DNA of 64,000 nucleotides from a bacterium (GTDB lineage Bacteria; Bacteroidota; Bacteroidia; NS11-12g; UBA955): NCBI GenBank assembly GCA_029945665.1, contig JAQSCZ010000121.1, positions 1 to 64,000 of the forward strand, read 5' to 3'. Shown piece by piece: positions 38,627 to 49,137 of this stretch (position 1 is its first letter; each line of letters starts with the position of its first letter). The notes under the pieces were generated by a model. It saw only the letters and a program-made list of their open reading frames with translations, ran no database searches and was not told where the DNA came from. The position numbers and the translations under genes were made by a program.

Positions 38627-40729
38627 TTAACTCACCCTTCCCCAAAAATTATCTTGTTGGTGTTGCTTTAAATATTCTAATAATGGCGCGTTCTCTTGAA
38701 GCACCAATGTAGGGTCGTTTTTTAAAACAAAGGCTGCCGCTCGTTTCGCAATATCTATAATTTCGTCGTCATGCACCAAATCCAATAACTTGAAATCAGG
38801 TAAACCACTTTGCCTGGTGCCCATTAAATCACCTGGACCGCGCAATTCTAAATCAACCTGTGAAATTTCAAAACCATTGTTGGTTTTACACATGGTATTA
38901 ATCCTTTTTTTAGAAGTAAAATTCATGTCATCCTTGGTCATTAGTATACAATAACTTTGATCGCTGCCTCTTCCAACTCGTCCGCGCAATTGGTGCAATT
39001 GAGATAATCCAAAGCGATTGGCGTTTTCAATAACCATTACACTTGCATTGGGTACATTAACACCCACCTCGATAACGGTGGTAGAAATCATTATTTGAGT
39101 AAGACCTTCTTTGAAGCGTTTCATTTCAAAATCCTTAATTTCGGGTTTCATTCTGCCATGCATCAAACTTATTTGATATTTAGGAACTGGAAAGAAATTC
39201 GTGACCATTTCATATCCATTCATCAAATCATTTAAATCTAATTTTTTCGATTCTTCTATCAAGGGATAAACAATGTAGGCTTGTCGTCCTTTTTCGATTT
39301 GATTTCGGATGAATTCCATGACTTCGGCGCGGTAGTTTTCTGTTCTATAAATGGTCTTTATAGGCTTTCTGTCTTTTGGCAATTCGTTAATGGTAGAAAC
39401 ATCTAATTCGCCATGAACTGTCATGGCAAGGGTGCGAGGAATTGGTGTTGCTGTCATCACCAACACATGCGGAATTAATTGGGTTTTGTTCCATAATTTA
39501 GCGCGTTGAGCAACACCAAATCTGTGTTGTTCATCGATAACTACAAAACCGAGTTTATGATAGTTTACATCGGCTTCAATTAAGGCATGCGTGCCAATTA
39601 ATAAATCGATTTCACCAGCTATTAAAGCTTGCTTTATTTTCTCTTTGTTTTTTTTTGTGGTCGAGCCTGTTAATAGTTCAATTCGAATTGGCATCTCAGC
39701 CAATAAATCCTTAATTGTTAAATAATGTTGAGTGGCCAAAATTTCAGTGGGTGCCATCATACAAGTTTGAAAACCATTATCGATTGCAATAAGCATACAT
39801 AAAAGCGCTACAATGGTTTTGCCACTGCCGACATCACCTTGCATTAATCGGTTCATTTGTTTGCCGCTTCCAATGTCTTCTTTTATTTCTTTGATAACAT
39901 TTTTCTGCGCATTGGTTAATTCAAATTGCAAATATTTATTAAAAAAATCATTGAATAAATCACCCACTTTTGGCATCCGAATTCCGCGTTGTTCAATCAG
40001 TCGATTTGCTTTATTTTTCTCAGCTCTCATAGCCAATGTAAACATCTCATCAAATTTTATTCTTCGGGTTGAAGCCGCGTGCACTTGTTTGTTTTGTGGT
40101 AAATGAATTTGCTGATAGGCCGATTTTCTGTTAATTAATTTCAGCGGCTTGGTTACCGATTCTGGAATATATTCTGTTAAATCGAAGTCGGGATGGTGCA
40201 ATATTTGTTGAATAAGACCCATGAAAAAACGCGAATCCATAAATCGCGCTTTTAATTTTTCAGTTAATGGATACACCGGTTCTAATGGCAATCCTTTAAC
40301 AGTGTCCTCTGTTTGAAATAATTTTATTTCGGGGTGCGAAATTGAAAATCGCCCTTTAAAGTCATTGGCTTTACCATACACAGTATACAAGGCATCTTCC
40401 TTAAGCGCTTTTATAACATATTGGTAATTCTTAAACCAGATTAATTCAATGCTGCCTGTGCTGTCGGTAAGAGTTGCTGTTAAGCGTTTTCCGCTTGGTG
40501 CAGTTAGCAAGGCAATTTTGCTTAACTTGCCTCTTAACTGAACGGTGTCGCTTTCATAGTGAATTGTTTTTATCTCTGTAAGCGACGATTTGTCTACGTG
40601 TCTTGTAGGAAAGTAATTGATAAGGTCCCAATAACTAAATATACCAGTCTCGGCCGAAATCAATTCAGCTTTCTGCGGTCCGACACCTTTTAGATAGACA
40701 ATACCTGTATTTAATAATTTGTTTTCCAA
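38627..40729 (-). CDS. recG: ATP-dependent DNA helicase RecG
   Basis: RLMQGDVGSGKTIVALL, VIDEQHRFGVAQRAKL, VMTATPIPRTLAMT, QLHQLRGRVGRG. Confidence 0.97.
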   Translation of the reverse strand: MENKLLNTGIVYLKGVGPQKAELISAETGIFSYWDLINYFPTRHVDKSSLTEIKTIHYESDTVQLRGKLSKIALLTAPSGKRLTATLTDSTGSIELIWFKNYQYVIKALKEDALYTVYGKANDFKGRFSISHPEIKLFQTEDTVKGLPLEPVYPLTEKLKARFMDSRFFMGLIQQILHHPDFDLTEYIPESVTKPLKLINRKSAYQQIHLPQNKQVHAASTRRIKFDEMFTLAMRAEKNKANRLIEQRGIRMPKVGDLFNDFFNKYLQFELTNAQKNVIKEIKEDIGSGKQMNRLMQGDVGSGKTIVALLCMLIAIDNGFQTCMMAPTEILATQHYLTIKDLLAEMPIRIELLTGSTTKKNKEKIKQALIAGEIDLLIGTHALIEADVNYHKLGFVVIDEQHRFGVAQRAKLWNKTQLIPHVLVMTATPIPRTLAMTVHGELDVSTINELPKDRKPIKTIYRTENYRAEVMEFIRNQIEKGRQAYIVYPLIEESKKLDLNDLMNGYEMVTNFFPVPKYQISLMHGRMKPEIKDFEMKRFKEGLTQIMISTTVIEVGVNVPNASVMVIENANRFGLSQLHQLRGRVGRGSDQSYCILMTKDDMNFTSKKRINTMCKTNNGFEISQVDLELRGPGDLMGTRQSGLPDFKLLDLVHDDEIIDIAKRAAAFVLKNDPTLVLQENAPLLEYLKQHQQDNFWGRVS

Positions 40730-40949
40730 CCCGTTTGAGGTAACAAATCTATACAGAAAATGTTGATGTAAAAAGTTATTGAGCGATTAAAATAGGAAGC
40801 CTTGTAAAGTTTGATTTATAAAATTAATTGCAAGTTAAAATTCCTTGTTATTTTAAAATTTATTTTCATTTTTTGGTTTTAAAAAATATGTACAAAACTT
40901 GTGCATTTTAAGCGGTACTTAATTGTATACTTTTGAATACACTTAAAAT

Positions 40950-42305
40950 ATGCCTAAAATATTAGTAATAGACGACGAAAAGCCAATTAGAGATGCATTG
41001 CAGAATATATTGACTGCAGAACAATATCAGGTTGATTTAGCCGAGAACGGAAAAAAAGGTCTCGAGTTGTTAAATGAAAATGGGTACGATGTGGTGCTTT
41101 GTGATATCAAAATGCCTAACATGGATGGTTTAGAGGTAATGGCAAAAGCGATTGATATTGCGCCAGAGGTTCCATTCATTTTAATTTCCGGTCATGGTAC
41201 AATTGATATTGCTGTTGAGGCTGTTAGAAAAGGCGCTTATGATTTTATAGCGAAGCCACCAGATTTGAACCGTTTATTAATAACCATTCGCAATGCTGTT
41301 GAAAAAAATAACTTGGTGGTTGAAACCAAAGTTTTGAGAAGAAAGGTTACAAAAACACGCGATATAATTGGAGATACACCAGCAGTTAATAAAATTAAAG
41401 ATACCATAGAAAAAGTGGCACCTACAGATGCAAGGGTCCTAATTACTGGTGAAAATGGAACTGGTAAAGAGCTTGTGGCGCGATGGATTCACGAAAAAAG
41501 TAACCGAGCCAACTCGCCTCTGATTGAAGTAAATTGTGCTGCAATACCCACAGAATTGATAGAAAGTGAATTGTTCGGACACGAGAAAGGTGCTTTTACT
41601 ACGGCTATCAAACAACGCATTGGTAAATTTGAACAAGCACATGGGGGCACTTTGTTTTTAGATGAAATTGGCGATATGAGTTTGGCTGCACAAGCCAAAG
41701 TGTTGCGTGTTATACAAGAGGGTGTTCTGCAGCGCGTAGGTGGCGATAAATCAGTAAATGTTGATGTTCGCGTGCTAGCTGCTACCAATAAGAATTTATT
41801 AGAGGAAGTTGAAAAAGGTACTTTTCGTTTAGACTTATACCACCGTCTAAGTGTTATCATGATACACGTTCCAACTTTGAACGAAAGAGTAGATGATATT
41901 CCTGTTATTGCAGAAAAATTCTTGAAAGAAATATGCGAAGATGCAGGTGTTAGAAAAAATTTCGCACCTGGTGCACTCGATGAGTTAAAGAATGTAAATT
42001 GGACAGGTAACATTCGTGAACTTAGAAATGTTGTTGAGCGTTTGGTGATTCTTTCAGATGCTAAAATTACAGTTGAAGATGTTATCGCCTACAGCAATCC
42101 TTCATCTCCAGTTTCTAAAACTCAAAATGTACTATTGGATAAGTTCGATAAATTTCAAGACTTTAAAGATTATGCTGAAACCATTTTCTTAGAATCTAAG
42201 TTAAAAAGAAATAATTGGAATGTAGCCAAAACGGCTGTCGAAGTCGATATCCAAAGAAGTCACCTTTATAATAAGATTGAAAAATATAAATTAAAAAGAA
42301 GCTAA
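40950..42305 (+). CDS. NtrC-type (AAA+) response regulator
   Basis: Receiver VIDDEKPIRDAL; GENGTGKELVARWIH; ESELFGHEKGAFTTA; C-terminal HTH NWNVAKTAVEVDIQRSHLYNKI. Confidence 0.93.
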   Translation: MPKILVIDDEKPIRDALQNILTAEQYQVDLAENGKKGLELLNENGYDVVLCDIKMPNMDGLEVMAKAIDIAPEVPFILISGHGTIDIAVEAVRKGAYDFIAKPPDLNRLLITIRNAVEKNNLVVETKVLRRKVTKTRDIIGDTPAVNKIKDTIEKVAPTDARVLITGENGTGKELVARWIHEKSNRANSPLIEVNCAAIPTELIESELFGHEKGAFTTAIKQRIGKFEQAHGGTLFLDEIGDMSLAAQAKVLRVIQEGVLQRVGGDKSVNVDVRVLAATNKNLLEEVEKGTFRLDLYHRLSVIMIHVPTLNERVDDIPVIAEKFLKEICEDAGVRKNFAPGALDELKNVNWTGNIRELRNVVERLVILSDAKITVEDVIAYSNPSSPVSKTQNVLLDKFDKFQDFKDYAETIFLESKLKRNNWNVAKTAVEVDIQRSHLYNKIEKYKLKRS

Positions 42306-43261
42306 TGATAGGCGTTGATATAGACCATGCTGTTGAACTGTTAGAGCAAAATTTGCCAGTTGCTATTCCTACCGAAACGGTGTATGGCTTAGCGGCTAAT
42401 GCGCTTAATGAAGATGCCATAGTTTCTGTATTCAAAGCGAAGAATCGGCCTTTTTTCGATCCCTTAATTTTACATGTAGTAAACATTTTTGAGGTCTATA
42501 ATTATGTCGAATCAATAAACGAAACAGCACTAAAACTTGCCAATGCTTTTTGGCCTGGTCCATTGACATTGCTCTTAAAGAAGAAAGCCATTATTCCATA
42601 TATAGCCACAGCTGGTAGCGATTATGTTGCAGTAAGAATTCCCAATCATCCCATGACTTTATCTTTATTAAGTCAGTTGGAATTTCCTTTGGTTGCGCCT
42701 AGTGCTAATCCATTCGGATTTATTAGTCCAACCACTGCCGAACATGTTGAAGCACAATTGGGCCAATTAATTCCCTATATTTTAGATGGCGATGAGTGTG
42801 CAGTTGGTATCGAAAGTACCATTGTAGATTGTACAGGAGAGGATGTTGTGATTATGCGTTTAGGCGGTTTGGATATTGCGCATATCGAAGCTGTTATTGG
42901 TAAAAAAGTTGTTCTTAATGTGAGTCAGAATAGCGACCCCAGTGCGCCAGGACAGCTTAATAAACACTATGCACCTAATAAACCATTTAAAATAGTAGAC
43001 AATACTGAGGCGCATATTAAGGAATATGAAAATGCTAAAATAAGTGTATTAAGTTTTGGGAAAATTGACTTGCCATCTCATATTATTAATTACAATTTAA
43101 GTGAAACTGGCAGTTTGGAAGAAGCTGCCAAAAATTTATTTAGCATGATGCATTTACTGGATCAAAGTGATAGCGAAATGATAATAACTGATTTGGTTCC
43201 GCCCAAAGGTTTGGGTTTAGCAATTAATGATCGTTTAATGCGTGCGGCCCATATTGCATAA
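42305..43261 (+). CDS. L-threonylcarbamoyladenylate synthase (Sua5 type)
   Basis: AIPTETVYGLAANALNEDAIVSVFKAKNRPFFDPLILHV...SANPFGFISPTTAEHV plus Sua5 C-terminal region. Confidence 0.93.
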   Translation: MIGVDIDHAVELLEQNLPVAIPTETVYGLAANALNEDAIVSVFKAKNRPFFDPLILHVVNIFEVYNYVESINETALKLANAFWPGPLTLLLKKKAIIPYIATAGSDYVAVRIPNHPMTLSLLSQLEFPLVAPSANPFGFISPTTAEHVEAQLGQLIPYILDGDECAVGIESTIVDCTGEDVVIMRLGGLDIAHIEAVIGKKVVLNVSQNSDPSAPGQLNKHYAPNKPFKIVDNTEAHIKEYENAKISVLSFGKIDLPSHIINYNLSETGSLEEAAKNLFSMMHLLDQSDSEMIITDLVPPKGLGLAINDRLMRAAHIA

Positions 43262-43344
43262 GTCTTCTATAATATTTATAACCTATCAGATTAGCGTGCT
43301 ATAGCTAATAAGATTTACTTAGTTTTGTAATACCATTATCGCGC

Positions 43345-44052
43345 TTGAATAACATACAATTTTATAAAGTTTTAATTACAGAAGTGATAGAAGAAGCACC
43401 TTCTGTCAAACGGTTTATTTTAAAATTTGAACAGGAAGTTGCCTTTAAGCCAGGCCAGTTTGTAATTTTAAAATTTGAAGGTTTACAACATCAATTTGAT
43501 ACCAGGAGTTATTCTATTGCAGGTCAGATAAATTCAAATTGTTTAGAAATTTGCGTAGTTTTTAAAGAAGATGGCGCGGCAACACCCTTGTTATTTGAGC
43601 ATAAAATTGGCGATACTTTATTGTCTTCTTTGCCTGAGGGGCGCTTTGTTTTGCAAGAAGAGCCAATACAGAAAAACTTATTTTTTATATGCACAGGAAC
43701 AGGTGTAGCCCCATTTAGATGCATGATAAAGGAATTATTATTAAATCGAAAACATGCCTTGCCTATCCATCTTTTTTTTGGATGCAGAAAAATGGAAGAT
43801 CTTTTATACCGATCAGAATTTGAAGAACTTGCCATGGAATATCCCAATTTTTCTTACCATCCGGTATTGAGTAGGGAACAATGGGATGGAAATACGGGGT
43901 ATGTGCATCCCCATTATTTAAAAATGTTGGAGACCACTAAAGATGCTTTATTTTACTTATGTGGTTGGACCGAAATGTTAAAAGAAACAAGAGATAATAT
44001 TAAGAATTTAGGTTATACAAGACAAGATATAAAAGTTGAATTTTACGATTAA
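43345..44052 (+). CDS. FAD/NAD-binding ferredoxin reductase-like oxidoreductase
   Basis: FKPGQFVILKFEG...TRSYSIAG...LFFICTGTGVAPFRCMIKELL...LYLCGWTEML; likely non-ATG (TTG) start or an internal start. Confidence 0.82.
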   Translation: MNNIQFYKVLITEVIEEAPSVKRFILKFEQEVAFKPGQFVILKFEGLQHQFDTRSYSIAGQINSNCLEICVVFKEDGAATPLLFEHKIGDTLLSSLPEGRFVLQEEPIQKNLFFICTGTGVAPFRCMIKELLLNRKHALPIHLFFGCRKMEDLLYRSEFEELAMEYPNFSYHPVLSREQWDGNTGYVHPHYLKMLETTKDALFYLCGWTEMLKETRDNIKNLGYTRQDIKVEFYD

Positions 44053-44057
44053 TAGCG

Positions 44058-45083
44058 TTGAATAAGAACTATCAAGATATACGCAATTTATTAAGTAAAA
44101 ATTTTACTTATAAACGGGTACTTAATGCGAGTAAAGTTATAAGTAGTTATTATGTATCCAAACTGTTGAAGAAACCTGTTCAGTGGGGCCGGCCCATTGC
44201 TTTTTCGGTTGAACCAACAACCTCTTGCAATCTGCGCTGTCCACAATGCCCAAGTGGTTTAAGAAGTTTCTCGCGACCAACAGGCATGTTGTTGCAGCCC
44301 GTATTCGAGCGGATCATAGAAGAGCTATCTCCAACTACCGGCTATGTGACTTTGTATTTCCAAGGGGAACCCTATTTAAACACCAAATTTTTGGATATGG
44401 TAGCATTTGCTAATCGCTTTAATATTTATACCGCTACAAGCACCAATGCACATTATCTAACAGCCGAAAATTCAAAAAAAACCATCGAAAGTGGGCTCGA
44501 TCGGCTCATTATTTCTATTGATGGTGTAAGTCAGGATACCTATGGAAAATATAGAATTGGCGGGCAGTTAGAAAAGGTTTTAGAAGGCACGAAGAATCTA
44601 GTTCAAGCCAAAAAAGAAATGAAATCTTCAACGCCACATATTATATGGCAATTCATCGTCTTTAAACACAATGAGCATGAATTAAATGCCATTAAGGAAT
44701 TGGCAAAAACCTATGGTGTTGATGAATTAGCAATAAAGTCTGCACAAATTTATGATTACGAAAATGGCAATGATTTAATGCCAGAAAATGAAGCTTTCAG
44801 TCGATATAAAAAGGACGAGAATAGCTACGCATTTAAAAATAAACTATTAAACCATTGTTGGCGACTTTGGCACAGCTGTGTTATTACGTGGGATGGTAAA
44901 GTTGTACCGTGTTGTTTTGATAAAGATGGGACTTATCAATTGGGTAATTTAAGTGATCAATCATTTGGCGAGATATGGCAAAGTGAGCCTTATCAAAATT
45001 TCAGAAAGCAAATATTAAAAGGACGACAGTATATAGAAATTTGCAAAAATTGTAGTGAAGGTACTTCCGTTTGGCAAAACTAA
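44058..45083 (+). CDS. Radical SAM/SPASM protein
   Basis: VEPTTSCNLRCPQCPSG (CxxxCxxC) and C-terminal CWRLWHSCVITWDGKVVPCCFDKDGTYQLGNL...CKNC SPASM-like cysteines. Confidence 0.9.
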   Translation: MNKNYQDIRNLLSKNFTYKRVLNASKVISSYYVSKLLKKPVQWGRPIAFSVEPTTSCNLRCPQCPSGLRSFSRPTGMLLQPVFERIIEELSPTTGYVTLYFQGEPYLNTKFLDMVAFANRFNIYTATSTNAHYLTAENSKKTIESGLDRLIISIDGVSQDTYGKYRIGGQLEKVLEGTKNLVQAKKEMKSSTPHIIWQFIVFKHNEHELNAIKELAKTYGVDELAIKSAQIYDYENGNDLMPENEAFSRYKKDENSYAFKNKLLNHCWRLWHSCVITWDGKVVPCCFDKDGTYQLGNLSDQSFGEIWQSEPYQNFRKQILKGRQYIEICKNCSEGTSVWQN

Positions 45084-45084
45084 A

Positions 45085-46155
45085 TTACCGAACGACAAAG
45101 AAAGTACCGCGTAATTCGTAATATTTTTTATCCGTGTCTATGTAAGATATTTTATAGACATAGATGTCTTGTTGCACCAATTCGGAATTTACTTTGCAAT
45201 CCCAGCCGGCATTCAAATCAGTCGTTTCAAATAACAGCTCACCCCAACGGTTGTAGACCGTAAAATTATAATCTTTTGGTGTAAAATTCCAAATTTTAAC
45301 GAATACATCATTTAATAAATCGGCATTTGGACTCACTGCATCGGGTATATAGATAATGTGAGGACAGCTATCAATCAACTCAATTTCATCTGTTGCCTTA
45401 CAATTGTCTGGGCTAGTAACTTCAACAGAATAGATACCCGGAAACGTTGCGGTAATTTGCTGAGTTACTTCTCCCGTTGGGTTCCATAGGTATTTGTAGC
45501 CTGCACCTCCTTTTGCATCAAGTTGAATAATCTGATTTTGGCACATGGTTTTATCATTGCCTAAATTTACTACAGGGCTAGTATACTCAACAATATTAAC
45601 TTCCTTATAAACGCTATCACAAGTGCGCGTTTTGAAATCGCTAGGTATGGTAACCTTTACCCAATATTTGCCGATTGTATTGGCTATAATTGAAGAAGTT
45701 GTTTCACCAGTGTTCCATTCGTATTTAACACCTGGGAATGTTGTTGTATTGAGCGTTAAAGAAAAAGTACTTCCATTGCAGTAGCCAGTATCTTTTGGAA
45801 AATAGAATGAAGGGATGGGCCAATCGCGCACAATAACAATAAATGTATCATATTGTGTTTGCCCAGTGCTTGTAAATGTCGATTCATTGTAAGTTTTATA
45901 TTGACCAGCTGTATTGTAATATACAGGATTTGTGGTTAATAAATTACTCGAGGAAATATCACCACCTTGTATGGTCCATAAAACAATGTCAGGGTAAGCA
46001 CCAGTGGTAGGGTCGGGGATGGTAATAAATCGAACGCCGTCATTTTTGCATATTGTTAAGGTCTTTCCTGCATACGCAGTGGTTAATCCAAACACTAACA
46101 TGAGCAGTGCTGATTTAAGAAAACAGGATCGAGATTTAAGAAAATTAAATTTCAT
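45085..46155 (-). CDS. Secreted protein with gliding-motility-associated C-terminal (T9SS type B) domain
   Basis: IYIPDAVSPNADLLNDVF...YNRWGELLFETTDLNAGWDCKV. Confidence 0.88.
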   Translation of the reverse strand: MKFNFLKSRSCFLKSALLMLVFGLTTAYAGKTLTICKNDGVRFITIPDPTTGAYPDIVLWTIQGGDISSSNLLTTNPVYYNTAGQYKTYNESTFTSTGQTQYDTFIVIVRDWPIPSFYFPKDTGYCNGSTFSLTLNTTTFPGVKYEWNTGETTSSIIANTIGKYWVKVTIPSDFKTRTCDSVYKEVNIVEYTSPVVNLGNDKTMCQNQIIQLDAKGGAGYKYLWNPTGEVTQQITATFPGIYSVEVTSPDNCKATDEIELIDSCPHIIYIPDAVSPNADLLNDVFVKIWNFTPKDYNFTVYNRWGELLFETTDLNAGWDCKVNSELVQQDIYVYKISYIDTDKKYYELRGTFFVVR

Positions 46156-46818
46156 TTAATTGTTTGTGGCTATCAAATATTCAGTTTTCAATAAACTACA
46201 AATTTTATATCGCTCATCATGCGTATCGTTGGCCATGCCATTCAATAGATCAAATACATTCGCAATACCTATTTTTTCGCACCATTCAAAAGGACCATGT
46301 GGGTAGGCTGTTCCTAATTTCATACCTTTATCAATATCGGCCCTGTTGGCTGTACCTTCTTGCAGCGTAAAATAAGCCTCATTGATAATCATGCAAATGA
46401 TTCTAGCACTAACCATGCCAATTCTACTTTCAACAATGCTAATACTTTTCCATCCCAAGGTTTTAAATATTTCAAAATCTATATTATTACTCAGTGTACA
46501 CACTTCCAAAAGTGGGCGACTTAAAAAAGTAGGGAGTGCGTTAATTCCAACAACTTGGGCTTGCAATGTTTTAGGTATTGCTTGATGCAATTGTATTTTC
46601 ACAGCACTTAAGCATAAAATACATTTTGAATGGATACCAATATATTCGTTAATTGAATCAGGATTATTGTCAAAATTTAAATCAAAAATTAGATCGAAAG
46701 AAGTGGTTGAAATATTTTTTGTATTTTCGAGCACTGTAAAAGAACAGCTTGCCGATGAAAATATTAAATTTAATTCTTCTAATTGTTTTGGCGAGCCTAA
46801 TGCAGCAATGTTCATCAA
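46156..46818 (-). CDS. 3-hydroxyacyl-CoA dehydrogenase C-terminal domain-like protein
   Basis: MVSARIICMIINEAYFTLQEGTANRADIDKGMKLGTAYPHGPFEWCEKIG. Confidence 0.78.
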   Translation of the reverse strand: MMNIAALGSPKQLEELNLIFSSASCSFTVLENTKNISTTSFDLIFDLNFDNNPDSINEYIGIHSKCILCLSAVKIQLHQAIPKTLQAQVVGINALPTFLSRPLLEVCTLSNNIDFEIFKTLGWKSISIVESRIGMVSARIICMIINEAYFTLQEGTANRADIDKGMKLGTAYPHGPFEWCEKIGIANVFDLLNGMANDTHDERYKICSLLKTEYLIATNN

Positions 46819-47219
46819 GTAGCAAAAATAACACTCATTTAATGGAAAAAAAAATCATTTTAACAACAACAGCACCAGCGCCAATCGGTCCTTATTCACA
46901 AGCGGTATTAATAGGGAATACCTTGTATTGTAGTGGTCAAATAGCCCTCACAATCGATGGCACACTAGTGACAGACAGCATAGAAGCCGAAACCAAACAA
47001 GTGATGCACAACATAGGTGAACTACTGAAAGCAGCCCAGATGGATTATTCACATATTGTAAAAACGTCTATTTTTTTAACCGATATGGGCGATTTTTCTA
47101 AAGTCAATGGTGTTTATGCGAGTTATTTTTCGTCGGATTTTCCTGCCCGAGAAACAATTCAAGTAAGTGCATTGCCAAAAGGGGTACATGTTGAAATAAG
47201 TGTAACCGCTATTAAATAA
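46749..47219 (+). CDS. RidA family protein, apparently with a lipoprotein signal peptide
   Basis: APAPIGPYSQAVLIGNTLYCSGQIAL; N-terminus MPMKILNLILLIVLASLMQQCSSS resembles a lipobox signal; alternative start at 46842 (MEKKIIL). Confidence 0.87.
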   Translation: MPMKILNLILLIVLASLMQQCSSSSKNNTHLMEKKIILTTTAPAPIGPYSQAVLIGNTLYCSGQIALTIDGTLVTDSIEAETKQVMHNIGELLKAAQMDYSHIVKTSIFLTDMGDFSKVNGVYASYFSSDFPARETIQVSALPKGVHVEISVTAIK

Positions 47220-47230
47220 TTTTAAATGAA

Positions 47231-47267
47231 ACAAAAAAACCTGTCAATTGCTTGGCAGGTTTTTTTA
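47231..47267 (+). terminator. Rho-independent terminator
   Basis: AAAAAACCTGTCAA-TTGCT-TGGCAGGTTTTTTT. Confidence 0.8.
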
Positions 47268-47288
47268 TTTAACAGGCGTATTTATTTG

Positions 47289-47792
47289 TTAAGCGTGTAA
47301 AATTTCAGGATCTGTATTTGGATTTGGACCATCGCCATTTGGGCCGATGTATTGATAATTTCCAAAGGCTAACAGAGGATAAAATACAATACCCAATAGA
47401 ATTAATCCAACGGTGAATCCAGCACCTTGGCCAAAGCTTTTACTTAATCTGTTGGTATCTATGATTGAGAATGTGATTAATCCAGCAATTCCTATGAAAG
47501 CTAACAAGCCTCCCATAGCGTTTTGCTTTATAAGGAAATAAGCTCCCATGCCATATAGTATGCCAAAGCCTAGATAAACTAATAATCTAGCGGCTGAACG
47601 GCCAATAATTTTAAAGTAAATGATAGCACTATAGATTGGAATTAAACAAGACCATCCTGGTTGATTTGCCTTCGTAAAAATGCGCCACTGCACAATGATG
47701 AAGAATACCATTAAGGCAGCAAAAAAGATGAAGAAGCCAACACCCATTGACTGGGCCATAGCTGTTTGTTGTTCTGTAGATACTTGTTCCAT
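47289..47792 (-). CDS. DUF5684-like small membrane protein
   Basis: Four or more TM helices; WRIFTKANQPGWSCLIPIYSAIIYFKIIGR. Confidence 0.72.
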   Translation of the reverse strand: MEQVSTEQQTAMAQSMGVGFFIFFAALMVFFIIVQWRIFTKANQPGWSCLIPIYSAIIYFKIIGRSAARLLVYLGFGILYGMGAYFLIKQNAMGGLLAFIGIAGLITFSIIDTNRLSKSFGQGAGFTVGLILLGIVFYPLLAFGNYQYIGPNGDGPNPNTDPEILHA

Positions 47793-47979
47793 TTTTTATA
47801 AATATATTAAATTGAAACAATATTGGATTTTTAATTTCACAAAAACAAATTAATTAAAAAAAAGCATTTATAAATCTTTAAAAAGATTTAATTTATTGAT
47901 AATTAGCAACTAATGACTTTTGAAATTTTGTTCACATCTGCTTCTAAAACGCATTTTTTTAGCATATTTTTGCGCTTAA

Positions 47980-49116
47980 TTGAAATTTTCAGATATATAC
48001 GGTCACGCTGATATAAAAGCAAAGTTAATAAATTCTGCAACATCTGGTAGAGTCGCTCACGCTCAACTTTTTACATCCAAAGAAGGTGCTTTAAGTTTGC
48101 CAATGGCCATCGCATTTGCTCAATTTTTATCTTGTACCGATAAGCAATTGGAGGATAGTTGTGGAATTTGCGGCAGTTGCAGAAAATATGCAATTTTAGC
48201 GCATCCGGATTTACATTTTACCTTTCCTTTTTTTGGGGATGCTAAAACAAGTTGTAATGATTTTATAGCGGAATTTAGAGAGAATGTGATTAAAAATCCG
48301 ATGCTCAGTTTTGGTGATTGGGTAGATGCTATTCATGGTGAAGGTAAAAATCTAAATATTAACATATTAGAAATTCGCAGTATTTTCAGGAAATTAGCTT
48401 TAAGGGCTTACGAGAGTGAATATAAAATATTAATCATTTGGCTTCCAGAGTTTTTGAAAAAAGAAGGAAATATTTTACTTAAATTAGTAGAAGAGCCGCC
48501 AGATAATACGATTTTTTTATTTGTTACCGAACAACAAAGTGAAATACTACCGACCATTATTTCAAGAACACAAGTCCTTAAAATAGCCAATTATTCACAT
48601 GCAGAAATTGAACAATATTTGCTTCAAAACGAATTGGTTACTGATGTAAATATTGCACGAAACATAGCCTTAATGGCCGAAGGGAATCTCAATAGAGCGG
48701 TGAAATTAACAGGCGGTGTTGAAAGTCCAATTTTTGAAATGTTTAGAAATTGGTTGCTCAATTGTCATTCGGGAAATATGGAAAATATTTTTGAATTTAC
48801 AGATAAACTAACCGAAGGGGGCAAGGACTTTTTTAAAATATTTTTGATATACGGCTTGCATATTATTCGCGCGACAATGGTATCTGCTCATCAAGCAGAA
48901 ACAAACTGGTTGACGCCCAATGAGAACGAATTCGTGAATAAATTATCGAAGTTTATTCACATTGAGAATGTACAAGAAATATACAAAGCATTTAATGATA
49001 GTATATTCGAAACTGAAAGATATGGGAATGTTAAATTAATTTATATTAACCTATCTTTGAAACTTAAAAGTAGCATGCGACCTTTGGTTAAAAGCATGGC
49101 TACTCAAATAAATTAA
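47980..49116 (+). CDS. holB: DNA polymerase III subunit delta'
   Basis: GHADIKAKLINSATSGRVAHAQLF...CGICGSCRKYAILAHPDLHF...LLKLVEEPPDNTIFLFVTEQQSEILPTIISRTQ. Confidence 0.92.
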   Translation: MKFSDIYGHADIKAKLINSATSGRVAHAQLFTSKEGALSLPMAIAFAQFLSCTDKQLEDSCGICGSCRKYAILAHPDLHFTFPFFGDAKTSCNDFIAEFRENVIKNPMLSFGDWVDAIHGEGKNLNINILEIRSIFRKLALRAYESEYKILIIWLPEFLKKEGNILLKLVEEPPDNTIFLFVTEQQSEILPTIISRTQVLKIANYSHAEIEQYLLQNELVTDVNIARNIALMAEGNLNRAVKLTGGVESPIFEMFRNWLLNCHSGNMENIFEFTDKLTEGGKDFFKIFLIYGLHIIRATMVSAHQAETNWLTPNENEFVNKLSKFIHIENVQEIYKAFNDSIFETERYGNVKLIYINLSLKLKSSMRPLVKSMATQIN

Positions 49117-49137
49117 CGATAAAAACAATAATAAATA

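Noticed and set aside
41489-42013. 174-aa minus-strand ORF inside the NtrC-type regulator, and similar antisense ORFs in typA, rplI and purH
   Set aside because: Antisense shadow ORFs of strongly conserved genes without their own motifs.
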